Assembly (NCBI GenBank): GCA_910574455.1
Contig: CAJSYZ010000005.1
Coordinates: 3,224,001-3,288,000 of the forward strand
Direction: 5' to 3'
DNA from: Trichaptum fuscoviolaceum
Taxonomy: Eukaryota; Basidiomycota; Agaricomycetes; Hymenochaetales; Trichaptaceae
Length of the DNA: 64,000 nucleotides
Positions 22,045 to 34,360 of the stretch are shown piece after piece. The notes beneath the pieces were generated by a model. The model did no database searches and was not told where the DNA came from. It worked only from the letters and a program-made list of their open reading frames with translations. A program made the position numbers and the translations under genes. Each line of letters opens with the position of its first letter. Position 1 is the first letter of the stretch.

Positions 22045-23298
22045 ATGACAGAGACAAACTCAACGGTGAAGACTATAAAGGATCTGGCTGCCGGTACAGC
22101 AGGTGGTATCTTACAGGTAAAGTCTTTTTTCACATTTCAACTGGAACTTCGGCCTCGACATTGGTTTTGAATCGAGGTTCATTTGAAAGGTGTTGGTCGG
22201 ACAACCCTTTGATATAGTCAAAGTGGTAAGTAGTATCATCGGTGGTCTTAAACATTCTAACTGAATGAGTATATAGCGAATGCAAACAGCGCCGAAGGGG
22301 ATCTACTCGGGAATGCTACACTGTGCTACCGGAATTTTGAAGAATGAAGGGCCGCTTGCATTCTACAAGGTATTTCATTCGAATACATTGCTATAATGTC
22401 AGATCTAAGACGTTCCTCGACAGGGAACTGTCTCGCCTCTCGTCGGTATTGGCGCATGCGTATCGATTCAGTTTGGAGCGTTAGAGTACACCAAGCGTGT
22501 ATTCGCCCTTCAAAATGCTAGGTCAGGTCGCGGAGGTCCCGATGGGAAGACATTATCAGCTGGTCAACTGGTTTTTGCGGGCTCGGTCGCCGGTATAGCG
22601 AACAGCGTTGTCTCTGGGCCAGTGGAGCATATCCGTATACGTACGTTCAGAATTTATTGATCTTAGGTGCTCACTGACATGAACAGGCAGGCTTGCAAAT
22701 CCAGGCAAATGACAACAAAATTTACTCCGGGCCTGCAGATGCTGTTCGCAAGATCTACTCTCAGTATGGAATTGCAGGTATCTACAAGGGCCAAGTCGCT
22801 ACGCTGTGTCGTGAAGCTATTGGCTACGGCGCGTACTTCTGGGCCTACGAAAAGCTCATGCAACGCGAAATCCGCAAGGGCCTGAAGCGTGAAGAAGTTA
22901 GCCCCGTGAAGGCTGTCCTGTTCGGTGCAGCTGCTGGCTATGCGGTGAGGAGCTGCTTATAATATATCATTCATTCCGAGTTAATGTGCTTTCACCACTA
23001 GCTTTGGTTTTGGATATACCCAATTGACATGATCAAGTCACGCATGCAAACTGATGGCTTCTCGGCTGCAGATGGCCGGAAATACAAGTCGACTTTAGAT
23101 TGCGTTCGGACTGTCTGGCGTACAGAAGGAATGAACGCTTTCACTCGCGGCTTGGCCCCTACTCTAATTCGGTGAGGCATTACCTCTCCTTTGCGTGTAT
23201 GCGAATTTTCATACAAATGAAACCTTAGATCACCCTTCGCGAATGGCGCTACCTTCCTTGGCTACGAGCTTGCCAGCAGGGCATTAGAACACTTATAA
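22045..23298 (+). CDS. YMC1: Mitochondrial carrier protein, YMC1-like
   Basis: A mitochondrial solute carrier of the inner membrane with three repeats of about 100 residues. Exon 1 (22045-22116) gives TIKDLAAGTAGGILQ, and spliced exons continue VLVGQPFDIVKVRMQTAPKG, VSIQFGALEYTKRVF, SGPVEHIRIRLQIQANDN, AYFWAYEKLMQREIRKG, YPIDMIKSRMQTDG and SPFANGATFLGYELASRALE. The three carrier signatures (PFDIVKVRM, GPVEHIRIRL and YPIDMIKSRM) are all present. DLAAGTAGG..VGQPFD and the second-repeat P-V-E-H-I-R-I-R-L motif are characteristic of the Ymc1/Ymc2 group, linked to glutamate or organic-acid transport in yeast. Six or seven introns of 50-70 bases are visible. The stop is the TAA at 23296-23298. The substrate is inferred by subfamily only. 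Confidence 0.9.
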
Positions 23299-23831
23299 AT
23301 TGGCCTTTTATTTAGCCTCGAACATAAGTCTGTCATTTACAGCTTTATAGACAGTACAATCGGCTTTCTCCTCGGATTTGATTTCCTTAATGTGCCTCAC
23401 CTTGTTCATTATTAGACTTCAATTCTCTTTGTTCAGAGCACACAACCTATCTTAAACATACTTGTGACTTGCCACACCTTCTTACTACCCTTACGCTCGT
23501 CCCGCGATTCTCGCTGGCACAATGTGTCGCTGCATTTGGTCACGGTGGACGGCTGCTCGTACACTACAAAATAGTACAAGTGCTTCGGTGACTCATCTGC
23601 GTGCCATGCGCAAGCTTGGACTGCCAGGTCATTCAAATACCTTCTTCGCCAGCGACCAGCATGTGGTATCAATACTGCGCAATACCTCGCTGAACGATCC
23701 AATCGATAATGCTGGCGAGTATTGTTGCGCGCGCATCGCATATAAGCGTTCCCACTGAGGTCAGTGGGCTCGTGCAACATTGTAACCTCCACTCATCGCA
23801 GGAGACACGTCTGACGCAATCACAATAGATC
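23299..23831. other. Intergenic region
   Basis: Spacer between two tandem plus-strand genes. A TATA-like CATATAAGC lies at 23739-23747, about 90 bases before the next ATG. Confidence 0.5.
23739..23747 (+). promoter_or_regulatory. TATA box of CoA-binding-domain gene
   Basis: CATATAAGC, about 90 bases upstream of the ATG at 23832. Placement fits a core promoter. Confidence 0.45.
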
Positions 23832-24416
23832 ATGGCTACTGTTGAAGGGATCCAGAAGACGTTCCTCTCTTCTCCGTACTTTGCTGTCGTTGGTGCTTCG
23901 AAGGACCAGAAGAAATTTGGGACGAGGGTCTTGAAGTGGTATCAAGCGCGAGATTTGAGCGTCACTCCTGTGCATCCGGTGAGATCAATGCTGTTTTTTT
24001 TTTCTTTCCTATTTCATCTTCTACCAGCCCGTGTATCTTTTGCAGATACTTACAATCTGTAACAGAAGGAGGAAGAACTAGAAACCATAAAGGCAGTGAA
24101 AACATTACAGGAACTACCCGCACCTTCGGAAACTTCTGTTAGCATCATTACACCGCCAAAGGTATGCTTCGTCTGACCTTCTATACTCTTGAACTTTTCT
24201 TATACTATGCAACCACATCTCTCACAGGTCACTCTTGGTATTCTGCAGTCAGCGAAGGAGCTGAATGTTCCTGCGCTGTGGCTTCAGCCTGGCGCCGAAG
24301 ATGAAGCTGTGCGCGAATACATTAAGGAAGCTGGGTTAGAGGACCGCGTCATCCTAGGAGGGCCGTGTATACTCGTAGAAGGCGACGGAATCATTCGCTC
24401 GTTGACGAAGCTGTGA
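23832..24416 (+). CDS. CoA-binding domain protein (CoA_binding_2, YccU-like)
   Basis: Three exons, 23832-23978, 24066-24161 and 24228-24416, give 143 residues, close to the length of bacterial YccU-type proteins. The Rossmann-like fold is evident: LSSPYFAVVGASKDQKKFGT (first strand and nucleotide loop, VGAS), VLKWYQARDLSVTPVHP, then VSIITPPKVTLGILQSAKEL, ALWLQPGAEDEAVREYIKEA and CILVEGDG. The motif VGAS..K.G matches CoA-binding family members. The typical bacterial Cys in the last motif is retained here as GGPCILVE. The cellular role of these small proteins is not established; they are thought to bind CoA or related nucleotides. Splice joins restore continuous motifs, so the model is solid. 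Confidence 0.9.
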
Positions 24417-25132
24417 AAAGCTGTTTTTGGTTGTGGAATTGTACAGCATCAATCATATCTGTGTGTTGCTGGGTTAGCATGTTATCCCCCATCCTTCATT
24501 GATACTTTATTACTTTTTGCTTACAACACCAATTCTAAGGAGTACATACCCTGTACTGTATATCTGGAGTACAGCCGTGTCATCATGCCCCAGAGTCCTA
24601 GCGCACAGCAAGGTGGGTGGTTATGACTCCACAAGAAGACGGACTGAACAGCGTACATATCGCAACGCAAAGCCTCGAGACCGGGGACGCTTGCTGCTCA
24701 GTAATTCAAACAACTCTCCCTTGCGTGTTACTTTCTCAAATGTCGCTAATTACATATGTAGGAAACATTCTTAGTGTTCACGCGTGTATGATTTCAGTAA
24801 AGTTTGCACTGTCAAGAGCACGCCTGAATGTAAGAGTTATCATGTACATCATTCATCAACACCATTTCACACAAAAGAACGAGGAAAAGAGAAATAAGTA
24901 GAGTATTAAGCTGAACAAAAGAATAGGAAAAGAAGAAGGACCGAACTCGTACAGTCTTCATTAAAGAGATAACAGGTAGGAGGAAGGAGGATGGTTTCGC
25001 ATTCGCCTGCAATCAAGTTAGTCGTTTTCGTCGAAACGCAGCCACAACCTCAGCCAAGGTCGTACAAATAAACCTTGCCTCTGGCAAAGAGCCGCGCTTC
25101 GTCGCTCATCGCATTGTGCAGTATCAGCACAC
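24417..25132. other. Intergenic region between convergent genes
   Basis: Presumed 3' UTRs and spacer. No gene recognised. Confidence 0.5.
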
Positions 25133-26705
25133 TCACGCCGCCTCTGACATCGTTACGTCTCCCATAGCACTCTCTGCAGCAAATGATATGTCACCAGGGC
25201 CTTCGTCAACCTTCATATCACCATTCGCAGTGACCTTATCGTCGGCTGCTGTGAGTTGTGGCTCGGTGGCTTGTCTCTCCGCCTCAGCAGTACCATTCGC
25301 CGAACCATGGTGTTGTTTCTCCTTTTCTTTGTCCAGCGTGGTGTGCCATTTGTTGACAAGAGCCTGCGCACGGTCCTTAATCTTGAATTCGTTATCGCGA
25401 GGCACCCTGTCTGAGGCGAGAGCGGCGATGTGACGCATAACTTTTCCAATTTTCGAGAACTAAACGATGAATCAGAAATGGCTTCTCAGATGCGGTCCAA
25501 ACCGTAAAAGTAATAGATGCCTGTCGACATAGAAAGAGAGCAATAAGAAAATCCATAAAAATCTCAACAAACCTGTAGATATTTCAGAGACATGTCGAAT
25601 TCTTCAACCTGCGTGAATACAGCATTGTATTGCGGCATCTCCTGCATGCAGAATATCAGCAAGCTCTGTCTATAGCCAAAAGAAAAGCACAGACCTCTTC
25701 TGTGGGTATCGTTTTCCCTAAGAATGCACGCTGAAGTTTATGCCTCCATTCTTTGACCTTGAGAGCCTCAGGATCGCGTGCAAACTCGCCTTTTAACATT
25801 AAGGTGAATGGATGAGACATGAAGAACTAACAAAAAAATCAGAGCTCACCGTCTCCCTCTTCCTCCTTATCGCGCCTCACTTTCTTTGGAGGGGGTGGTG
25901 TTGCCTTCGTACTGGGTCCCGCATTTTCTGTACGGTCACCCTCATCCTCCGATTCTATCAGCGCCTTCGACTTAACCCCATTCTTCTTCGACGCCTTGGC
26001 AGGCTTGTCCGCTTTCTCGACCGACTTCCTCTTCTTCGGTGCTGTTTCGCCCTCTGCTTTCTCCTTCTTTGGTTTGGGCTTGGCTTTCGCACCTGCTTCA
26101 GAGTCGCGCTTTCTCTTTTTTGCCTTGACAGGTTTTTCGTCATCGTCATCGGCCTCCTCCTCACCTTCAAGTTCGTCAACCTCTTCTTCCGCTTCCTCTT
26201 CCTCGGCCTTCATACGCGCTGCTTCACGCTCTTGCTCCCATGTTTCAGGGTTGAGTGCGATGCGATAACCGTTCATCAATTCACCACTCTTTTTGTGCGG
26301 TTCAGCTATGTATGCCTCGATTTCGTGTTTCTTCAGTTTGGAAAGGTCTCTGGGAAGAACCCATGAGCTATCAAGGGGTTAGAGAGGAGGTTCACGCGAG
26401 TAATAAATCAGATACGCACTAGTCACCGACGGGGAAGAACCGCACACAATAGAAGGTCTGCTTTTTGCCCTGGGGGCGTTCCTTAGCAACTTCTTTTGGA
26501 ACATTGTCAGGATCAACAACCTAGACATATAAGAGATTAAGAAGACAAGTCCGAAGAGATTTCCGCGCGGATTCGACGCGATGCGTAATAGGGAGCAGAG
26601 ACTGACCATGGCAGGCCAAGCTGGGAAACCGCGTATCTTCGCGAGCACAATGTCGCGAATTTCGTAGGAAATCTCATCTTTCGGTTTTGCAGCCTTCTTG
26701 CTCAT
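25133..26705 (-). CDS. PWWP-domain chromatin protein with LEDGF/TFIIS-N-like C-terminal region
   Basis: The start at 26705 reads MSKKAAKPKDEISYEI, followed by DIVLAKIRGFPAWPAMV, a clear PWWP motif (here FPAWPA) that binds methylated histone tails, usually H3K36me. After two introns the domain continues DPDNVPKEVAKERPQGKK, TFYCVRFFPVGDYSWV and LPRDLSKLKKHEIEAYIAE. A long Lys/Glu-rich stretch with several basic nuclear-localisation-like blocks follows. Three further exons give EFARDPEALKVKEWRHKLQR, FLGKTIPTEE|EMPQYNAVFT, QVEEFDMSLKYLQFSKIGKV and MRHIAALASDRVPRDNEFKI, a helical region like the integrase-binding/TFIIS N-terminal domain of LEDGF-type proteins. The tail is acidic and ends TMSEAA at 25133. 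PWWP plus this helical domain points to a transcription-elongation or H3K36me-reader role, inferred from the domains. Confidence 0.88.
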
Positions 26706-27558
26706 TGTTAGCGACGGCGAGCGCGAGTTTATTCACGGTGTTGGCGGTTGACGAGAAAGAAGGTTTTGGCGCGAACGAACGCATGAACATCGTCCGGAAC
26801 TCGTGGTAGCCTGATTCTATATTTGGAAGCTGTTTACCTCCCGGCAATGTTGTGCAAATATCTAGATCACTGGCAATTCAAGTTCCCTTTCATAGGAAAG
26901 CGTATACGACCAACGAATATAGGCGTTCGTCAACGTACAGCTTTCACATAAAGGCTATCTTAAAGCGGGATAAAACATGAGAGATGAGAAATAGAAGCAA
27001 TTTATTGTGGACGGGCAACCCTTGGTGTTGATTCTTGAATATCCCTCATCACATACTACGTACGCCGGCCTTGATTCATTGAAGACACGTCATGTCAGTG
27101 ACTTGTCTTATTATAATAAGATCATTCGCGATGTACGGTGACATAACAATGCACATACATAAAGGTGCCAATTCGTTTAGTTTGTGAAAGGCTATGTTTC
27201 GAATCCGAGTTGATCTGATGCGGACAAAATCAATCCTTTGCCAGACACTTGCTTAAAGTTGATACAGAAATGCCACTCAGGCTACCACCAGTGGTAGTGT
27301 CGCGGGGTAAGACGCACTGCGATAGATCGAAGCCGACTACGGTGCTTGCCGAATCCTTCTAGTTAGATCCTGATGGCTTTTGAAGAATCAACACATCGCT
27401 TGGCTGCAATTCGATATTTGATAGACTATGGTCGTATGTAGCCTTATTAATGTAATATATCTGAGCAAGTCTTATTGAGAAATTGCAAAGCCCAGAAGAC
27501 ATCAGGAAAGGGGGAGCGTCAGAGTTGAAACGGAATAATGCTCGTCATGTAGTAAAGG
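26706..27558. other. Intergenic region
   Basis: Upstream region of the PWWP gene and 3' region of BET5. I looked for RNA genes and saw no convincing tRNA or snoRNA. Confidence 0.4.
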
Positions 27559-28327
27559 TCATTGGAATATCGACATTCCTCTAACAAGCCGATCGACGCT
27601 AGCTCTAAAATATTCATTATCGATTCCTTGCGTGCGGGAGTCCATGGGCGCCAGCGGATTTCGAACCACAAACTCCAGGAAGGGACCTGCATAGATCTGT
27701 CGTAAAATCAAACGAACTGGAGCTGGGGAAGTAGGGGAAGAATCTGCCTTCGGGTCTGTCAGGAGTACGAACTTGTAGAGTGTCGGCGTCTCGTAAAGGT
27801 GCATTTTATAAGTTGAAGTACGATATGCGGTAAAGTTCTCATCTCTACTTGAAAAACAGATAAGGTTATTTAACCCGAGATTAGTTGGGTTGACACACCT
27901 CTTGGAAAGCTTCTTCATCATATTCCTCAGAGACAAAATCACACCATAAACAAGCTTCGCTTCTTCATCAAAAGCTAGTGCATTGTTTACTTGAGGAGGT
28001 AAACTGCTGTTTGCCGCCGATTTACTTGCATCCAAGTCCTCATTGACTGCCACCACAATCCCTGAGTTAGAGATCAACGTGTTCCTCGGGCTGCTGAATG
28101 TCGAAGTGTTGGTGCCTTCAGAAGTAGGTGGTTGATAAGAAATAGTTCGCGAGACACCCGGAAGAATTGCGTCTTTTACTGCCGGTTTTGGCCGTTTGGT
28201 GCGATGCCAGTCATGATAATAGACACATGTGCAATGTCTATAGTTTAGCTTCAATACTTCATTGAATAGTCACTCAAGATCTAATGTGTACCGACCGATC
28301 AAAGACATACAAGCTGTAGATGGTCAT
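27559..28327 (-). CDS. BET5: TRAPP complex subunit Bet5 (TRAPPC1)
   Basis: Bet5/TRAPPC1 is a core longin-fold subunit of TRAPP, the GEF complex for Ypt1/Rab1 in ER-Golgi traffic. Three exons, 28327-28296, 28237-27899 and 27847-27559, give 219 residues. The first exon supplies MTIYSLYVFDR, joining to HCTCVYYHDWHRTKRP, the standard N-terminal strand and hairpin. After a low-complexity insert of about 75 residues (starting PAVKDAILPGVSRTISYQ), the fold resumes: EEAKLVYGVILSLRNMMKKL, then, across an intron, SKSRDENFTAYRTSTYKMHL, YETPTLYKFVLLTDPKAD, LRQIYAGPFLEFVVRNPLAP and EYFRASVDRLVRGM. The match to the human and yeast subunits is strong at both ends. Reading through the second intron would insert 16 foreign residues, so the splice (GTGTGTC..TTTCAAG) is preferred. 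Confidence 0.93.
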
Positions 28328-28544
28328 GGTATAGAAGAAAGGTGTTGAACGAAAAGAAGCTATGATTTCCTTTTCTAGTAGATAGACAACAAACAACTTT
28401 TGCAGAAATAATATAACGACGATAGCAGATGACAATTTAGTGCTACAATACGATGAAGAGCCAGATTTAAGATGTGATGCAAGGCATGAAGATGAGATGT
28501 CAATGTACGGCCATTACAACAAGGATGCTGTCTAGTAATCGTCT

Positions 28545-31500
28545 CTAAAATTCCTCTATGTCCGTAAGTGGGCTTTCCGATTCTGAATCAACCACCTGTC
28601 TCTGCTTCCCTTTCTTTTTGAACGATGATGAACGACCTTCTGATGGCAAGGCAGTTTTCGATGAAGATAAAGATGAGTTCTTCTGTGACGAGCTTTTCAC
28701 CAATGAAGAGCTTTTTTCTGGAGCCCGTGAAGCGTCCTTCAGAAGGTCTTCCTCTTTGAAGTGTCGCCGCAGCGAATCCATTAGGCTGGAGCGCATGACT
28801 TTCTCTACCTTCGACTCTCCCGCGCTAGCTTCAACGTCCCCATCAGAGTCGCCAGCCACAGCTTCGTCTAAAGCCAGTTTGGTTTCCCCCAATTTGAGCA
28901 TATCCTCTTCTATAGTTCCACGAGAGATGAGCTTTACGATTTCGACGTCCCTCTTCTGCCCGATACGATATGCTCGGTCAGCAGCTTGACGGTCATTGTG
29001 AGGATTGAAATCCTGATCGAAGAGGATGACAACAGAAGCAGCGGTCAGATTTATGCCCATTCCACCAGCTTTTGTCGATAAAAGAAAGGCGGGGATGGTT
29101 TCGTCTTCTGTGAATTCGTCGACCAATCCCTGCCGCACGTCCACTGGTGTAGAACCAGTCAGGACGAGAAACTTGATAGAATGTTTCTTCAGGATCACTT
29201 GCAGGATGTCCAGGATTTGAGTGAACTGTCACAGAGGTCGTTGTCAGTGTAGCAATCCATCATGAACGCCGGCTACAATTCATACCTGAGAGAAGATTAG
29301 ACACTTCCGGCCTTCCGCCCCGTATTTCTTCAACAATTCAAGCAGCTTCTTCACTTTTCCAGATTGAAGGTAGCAATCGTCATCCAACGAATACCTCTGC
29401 ATGGACTGTAAGACGACTATGTCAACAAAGCACTAATTGTGAGATAGGAACAAGACTGTACCTTGTACATCTTACAGAAATTTTGAAGCTCGGCATCCGT
29501 CATAACTTCCATATCCTCTTTTACAAACTGGAATGTAGCCTTGCGCTTCTTGAAATCCGGCTCCTTCAGCAGTAAGTTCGTCATAGACGTTAATATGCTG
29601 TCAGTGAAATGCGACCGGAAAAGCATAGGATGTGACGCGGCTTTCCGCAGATCCATGAGTACGTTTGAGCTGTTCTCTAAGTATTTCTTTTCCTTCGTAC
29701 GTGCGTTGCCTCGACCTTCCTTCTGTGCCGATTTCCCTTTCGTTTGCGCCTCGAGCCTATCCGCAGAAGGGACCCCTTCTTCTGCGCCATCAGCAAGTTC
29801 ACAGATGGTTTTGCGAGAACGTTGCATCGCGTCGCCGTATATTGATCGCTGTAGGGAACTCATCTCACACCATTCTATACGCTCTGTTTTCTGAGGTAGG
29901 TCTTTGAGGACCTGAAGCGCACAATAAGCAGAAAGCAGAGAAATTTCAGCGATCCCTACTCACTTGATCTTTCCGACGACGAAGCACGAAAGGTGTCATC
30001 ATCCGCTTCGCTCTCGAAACGCGTTCTTCGGCAAGTAATGACACCTTCGAATCACCCTTCACCTTGAAAATTGTGCGCAAAGAGTCCACTTTGTCCCCGA
30101 ATTGATCGGGTAGGATGAAGTTAAGAAGAGACTAGAAATTTTCATAATCCGTTTCTAAGCAGGAGGTTTTTGAATTCAAAAGCAAACAAAGAAGCGTACC
30201 ACTAATTCTTGTAAATTATTTTGCAACGGAGTTCCCGTTAGCAATAGCTTCCATCCAGAATCAATGTGCATCAAGGCCTTGTAGCGTTGTGATTGGAAAT
30301 TCTTCAAGATATGGCCTTCATCAAAAACGCAAGTCTTGGAAGCGGTAATTAAATCAGAGACAAGTCAGCAAAATCTTATAAGCGTTACGCACATTCCAAG
30401 CAATCTTCCGGAAGAATTTCTTGTCCCTTTCATCACCGACAGCAAGATTATAAGTCGTAATGAGAACCTCCCACGGGTGTCCGGCCATGTTGTGTTTTCC
30501 AAGTCGTGTTTGCAGTAGGTTATCCCGTAGTCTTGGTCTCTCCTCTTTACCAGCATAGTAGGTCTGAACGGATATTGATGGTGCAAATCGTTCGAACTCC
30601 CTACACCAATTCTCAAGTGTTGAAGATCTAAAAGGGAGGCGTTAGATAAACTACAACCGCGGTAGAGACTATGAAGACGCACGGTACTACGATAAGGTGT
30701 GGACCACGGATGTTTCGTTCCTTGAGGTGAGCAAAGAAACTGATCACTTGTACCGTTTTGCCCAGCCCTGATACTCATATGTGAGCCCAAGTGATCACGG
30801 TAAACCGTTCAATGGTCTACTCACCCATTTCATCCGCGAGAATGCAGCTCAGTTCTTTGGTATACAGTAAGTTCAACCAACTCAAGCCCATCAGTTGGTA
30901 ATCTTTCAGCTGGACGCCATCAGAAAGTGCGGAAGGGGCTCTGGATACCAATCCCTTGGTAGGAGACGCAGTAGATAATGCCACGATACTGAGCGCACCA
31001 TCCGTCCCTACTTCTTCATCGAACGAAGAAGATGAGCGAGAAGTCAAAGAGTCCTCACGTTCCTTCCCCTTCGCCTTTCCGGACCATGCAGCAATAGTTC
31101 GCCTGATATCAATGCCGATGCGTTCGCAGTCCAGCAAGATTTGGTCAACAGTACCATAACCTTCTAGGATATCAACACAATCCTGGAACATACGAGGGCT
31201 GATTCCAGCTGGTCCGGCTCTCTTTCTTCCTTGTTGCAATCTGTTTTCCAGGTCTTCGACAGATTTAAACGGTCTAAGGGAAATTATTTTGTTCGCTTGA
31301 TCAAGAGTACAACCTGGACAACCCATTAGGCAGCGAACTATGACAGAAAGTTTTATTCTGACCTGTGAATTCCCGTAAGGAATCAATACCGTATGCATTC
31401 AAACAATCAAGTGCCTTCTGCTCATAATCGACCCCTCTTGCCTTTTTGGCAGGTGTTTCAGTTTCGCCCTCATCGTCATCTTTGCCAGACTCCTCTGCAT

Positions 31501-32747
31501 CTGAGTCTACTCTAAGCTTCTGCAGTCTACCGCCCCTACGACGAGGTTGGATGGGAGAGTCGTCAACTCTGAATACATGGATGGATGAAGAAGGGGCAGA
31601 AACTGGAGGCGGCGACTTGTGATCAAGATCAGCCCGCATCTTGTAAATGCTCGATTTCGCAGCCTTTTCCTTCGCAGACGCTCGTGCAGCTTCACGTTCT
31701 TGTTCTATTTCCTTCACCTTTCCAACTGCAATGGGTGCACGAGGGGTTAAGGAAGAGGATGAGATGGTCGATGGCGATACGACAATGGAACGGGATGGTG
31801 TAGGCGATGCCGCAGGTTGTGGTTCAGCATAAGAACGTAACGAACCAGGGTAGTAGTTTGGATCTAACAACCTCGCCGAAGCCTCCTTCACATTACTGTT
31901 GCTTCTCCGGTATGCACCTTTGACATCATCGCGCGGAAGCCAAGGGAAACCCATTGCAAACTTCTTGAAATCCGGGTCATCTTCCAAGTTAGACGCTTTC
32001 GCTGTTGGACGTTCACCGCGAACAATGCGAGACTTCGAGGGGCCTGGTAATGATTCTTCTGACGAAGGCGGAGAATACCCTGAAACAGACGAGCTTGTCG
32101 GTAGCTTGCGTTTCTGTCCCGGTCTCGTAACTTCTGGAGAGTCGGGAACTAAGTCAACCAAGTCTGAACTCGTTTGCCTGATGTTGGCACGCTTGCGTGG
32201 CGGTTCCTTATCAGAGCCGTCATCGTCAATTGCTATTCTTCTCGACGTTCCAGGATTGAAACGCGTGACATTCGCGTTATTTACATCTGTGGACGCGACG
32301 AAACCGCTAGGTCTAGAAAGTGGATCGACCCGACCTCTCGCTTTTTGTGCCCAACCATTCTGCGGGAATAGCCCTGGCACCCCAACACCTTCAGGTGCAG
32401 TTTGGTATGGTCGATAAGGTCCATCGCTTGTGTTATGCCTCAAGGGGCTCGAGTTAGGGACGATTACAGCCCCATTCGCAGGTTGCACGGGGAAGAAACG
32501 AGAGCTCGAGGTGGCGTCTCGCGATTGTGAGGGAGGAGTTTGGGGGTAGCTATCTGGCTGATTCATTGGAGTAGAAAGACCGGAGGTACCTTGAGCATCG
32601 ATGATCGCTTTTTGTTGTCGGTTAAAAGCAAACTGCTGTAGATAAAGTGCTCTCTATGGGTTGTATGAGGAGAATTAAGCGATACAAATTGTGCAGAGAT
32701 CTGACCTTTGCATCTATATCATTCGTCACTTCTGCTCCAGAAGACAT
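28545..32747 (-). CDS. FUN30: Fun30/SMARCAD1-type SNF2-family chromatin remodelling ATPase
   Basis: Fun30 slides and exchanges nucleosomes, promoting heterochromatin silencing and DNA-end resection. The best start is the ATG at 32747 ([14 protein letters not shown]), spliced by an intron (32705-32654) to [18 protein letters not shown]; the later ATG at 32566 would drop about 75 residues. The N-terminus has a CUE-like stretch ([20 protein letters not shown] then [18 protein letters not shown]). The helicase motifs are in order: [36 protein letters not shown] (Walker A), [14 protein letters not shown] (motif II, DEGH as is usual in Fun30), [35 protein letters not shown], then [40 protein letters not shown] and [18 protein letters not shown]. 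The acidic Ser-rich C-terminus ends at 28545. Around ten introns are present. All catalytic motifs are intact. Confidence 0.95.
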
Positions 32748-33204
32748 AAACGTACTTCGGCCCTTATTGAACTTGGAATCTATTATGTGGGTTTCTCCAC
32801 AATGTTTGAGGACGACTTCGATGATGGTCGGAGACGAAAGAGGTCGACGAGCAGAACTCGCGACACGAGTGGCAAAACTCCCAGGCTTCACTAAATATTA
32901 CATTATATCCTTCAGATACTAGTAGCTCAAGGACATAAGCAAAGCGAGTGTACTGCCAGTGCACGGAAGCTAAATGACTTTAGTTGACTTTAAGACAGTG
33001 CGGAGGAAAACGTCAAGATCCCAACAAGAAAGTAGTCCAGTCAGAATGAATTCAAACAGCTCAATTAACAATAGGGTATTTAAAGTACTGAAACGAAGGG
33101 TGTACAGTCTTGACCCGCTCGGTATAGTCTATCATTAGGATCGATAATCGGCGAGATAGTGACGGGTGCGTAACCTAGATGCGCAAAATTAATATGAGAA
33201 GGCG
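32748..33204. other. Upstream region of FUN30
   Basis: Promoter-side spacer reaching the target duplication of the inverted-repeat element. Nothing specific is recognised. Confidence 0.4.
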
Positions 33205-33212
33205 AAGAAAAT
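33205..33212. repeat. Left target-site duplication (AAGAAAAT)
   Basis: Eight bases, repeated exactly at 37185-37192, directly flanking the inverted-repeat element. An 8-base duplication is typical of hAT-like transposons. Confidence 0.7.
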
Positions 33213-33258
33213 ACTGCAACAGAAAGTGATCTGCCCTCCTTTTTGATACTCCGATGTC
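33213..33258 (+). repeat. Left terminal inverted repeat
   Basis: 46 bases beginning ACTGCAACAG and ending CTCCGATGTC; complementary to 37138-37184. Confidence 0.85.
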
Positions 33259-33414
33259 AAATGCCGGTCGGCACATGCCATGACCCCAGGTACTTCTTTA
33301 GTCTATGTACTACTTCCAGTAGTACTCAGTTTAGTAGCATATAACTAGTAATAAAAACTAATATTGCAAAATGGGCTGCCACAGCGGTTGCGCATATCCG
33401 GGGCTTGGTTTACA

Positions 33415-33594
33415 GTGCATCGGAAGCAGCACCCGGTTTGTGCAGGAGCGGCGAAGGCGAATCACTCGACAAGAAGTGCAAGAACCTGAATCACTGGAAT
33501 GCGACGGGCGAAGTATAGGCGAAAGTTGGAGTGGTTGGAGAGCTATTATAGCTGATGAGCTTGTCGTTGCGAAGTTCCTTGGAAGAAATGAGAC
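33415..33594 (+). repeat. Internal direct repeat, copy 1
   Basis: Begins GTGCATCGGAAGCAGCAC. The last 109 bases (33486-33594, CTGAATCACT..AATGAGAC) match 36091-36199 closely. Copy 1 lacks about 180 bases that lie inside copy 2. Confidence 0.7.
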
Positions 33595-34027
33595 TTCTAT
33601 AATGAAAAATCAAAGCCCAAAGGAGTGTGTATGGTACTATGTACAAGTACGAAAGAGAGAGAAAAGTAAGAAAATAGATCAAAGGAGTGTGTGCAGTACC
33701 AAGTACAGGAGAGGAATACGGATAAGAAAGAGTCACAGAAAAATACTGTCCCAGAGACGTCGAACGGACTTGCGTGCTACCAAGAATTCCGGATAGTTGA
33801 CGTGGTCAAGTGCTTTGCCCGAAAGCAAAGGCTGATCCGCAACAGCAGAAAACGATAACCAACTCTCCCTACAAGAGTGGCCGTCCCCGGCGAAGTGTAG
33901 TACCTTCTAGTAGGCCGAAACAGTGATTGCCAGTCGGTGTCCAGTAATTACGAGTGGAAGCTCACAGGACTCCTTAAGGATCGAGCAAGACTAGGATATA
34001 TAAGAGGAGACTGAGAGAGAGTATAGT

Positions 34028-34360
34028 CAGTAGACCTATCCAAAGAGCGTGACAAAGAGGCGAATCAGTGTCAGATGGAAGATAGTCCTGATATCGAACG
34101 GTCTTGAAGACCACCAGGAATTCCGATTGTTTGGCGTGGTCCAGTGCTAACTTGAAGCCCAGCAGCGAAGAGAAATCATGTATGGAGACGAGATTAAGGA
34201 GGCAAGAGAAATTGCCAGTAGACCCATCCAAAGAACGCGACAAAGAGGCGAATCAGTGTCAAATGGAAGGCGGTCTTGATGTCGATTGGTCTTACAACAA
34301 CCAGGAATTCCGAAAGGTTGGCGAGGTCAGTGCTAAGTCCGGCAGCGAAGATTTTCTCAC
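34028..34360 (+). repeat. Tandem repeat, period about 188 bases (two clear copies)
   Basis: CAGTAGACC(T/C)ATCCAAAGA at 34028 recurs at 34216, followed in both by GACAAAGAGGCGAATCAGTG and later by CCAGGAATTCCG. A more diverged relative of the second half starts near 33780 (CAAGAATTCCGGATAGTTGA). Confidence 0.7.

Noticed and set aside
26290..26400. Possible frameshift in the PWWP gene where frames change
   Set aside because: A normal intron (GTGCGT..TTGATAG) joins GDY to SWV and keeps the PWWP domain intact.
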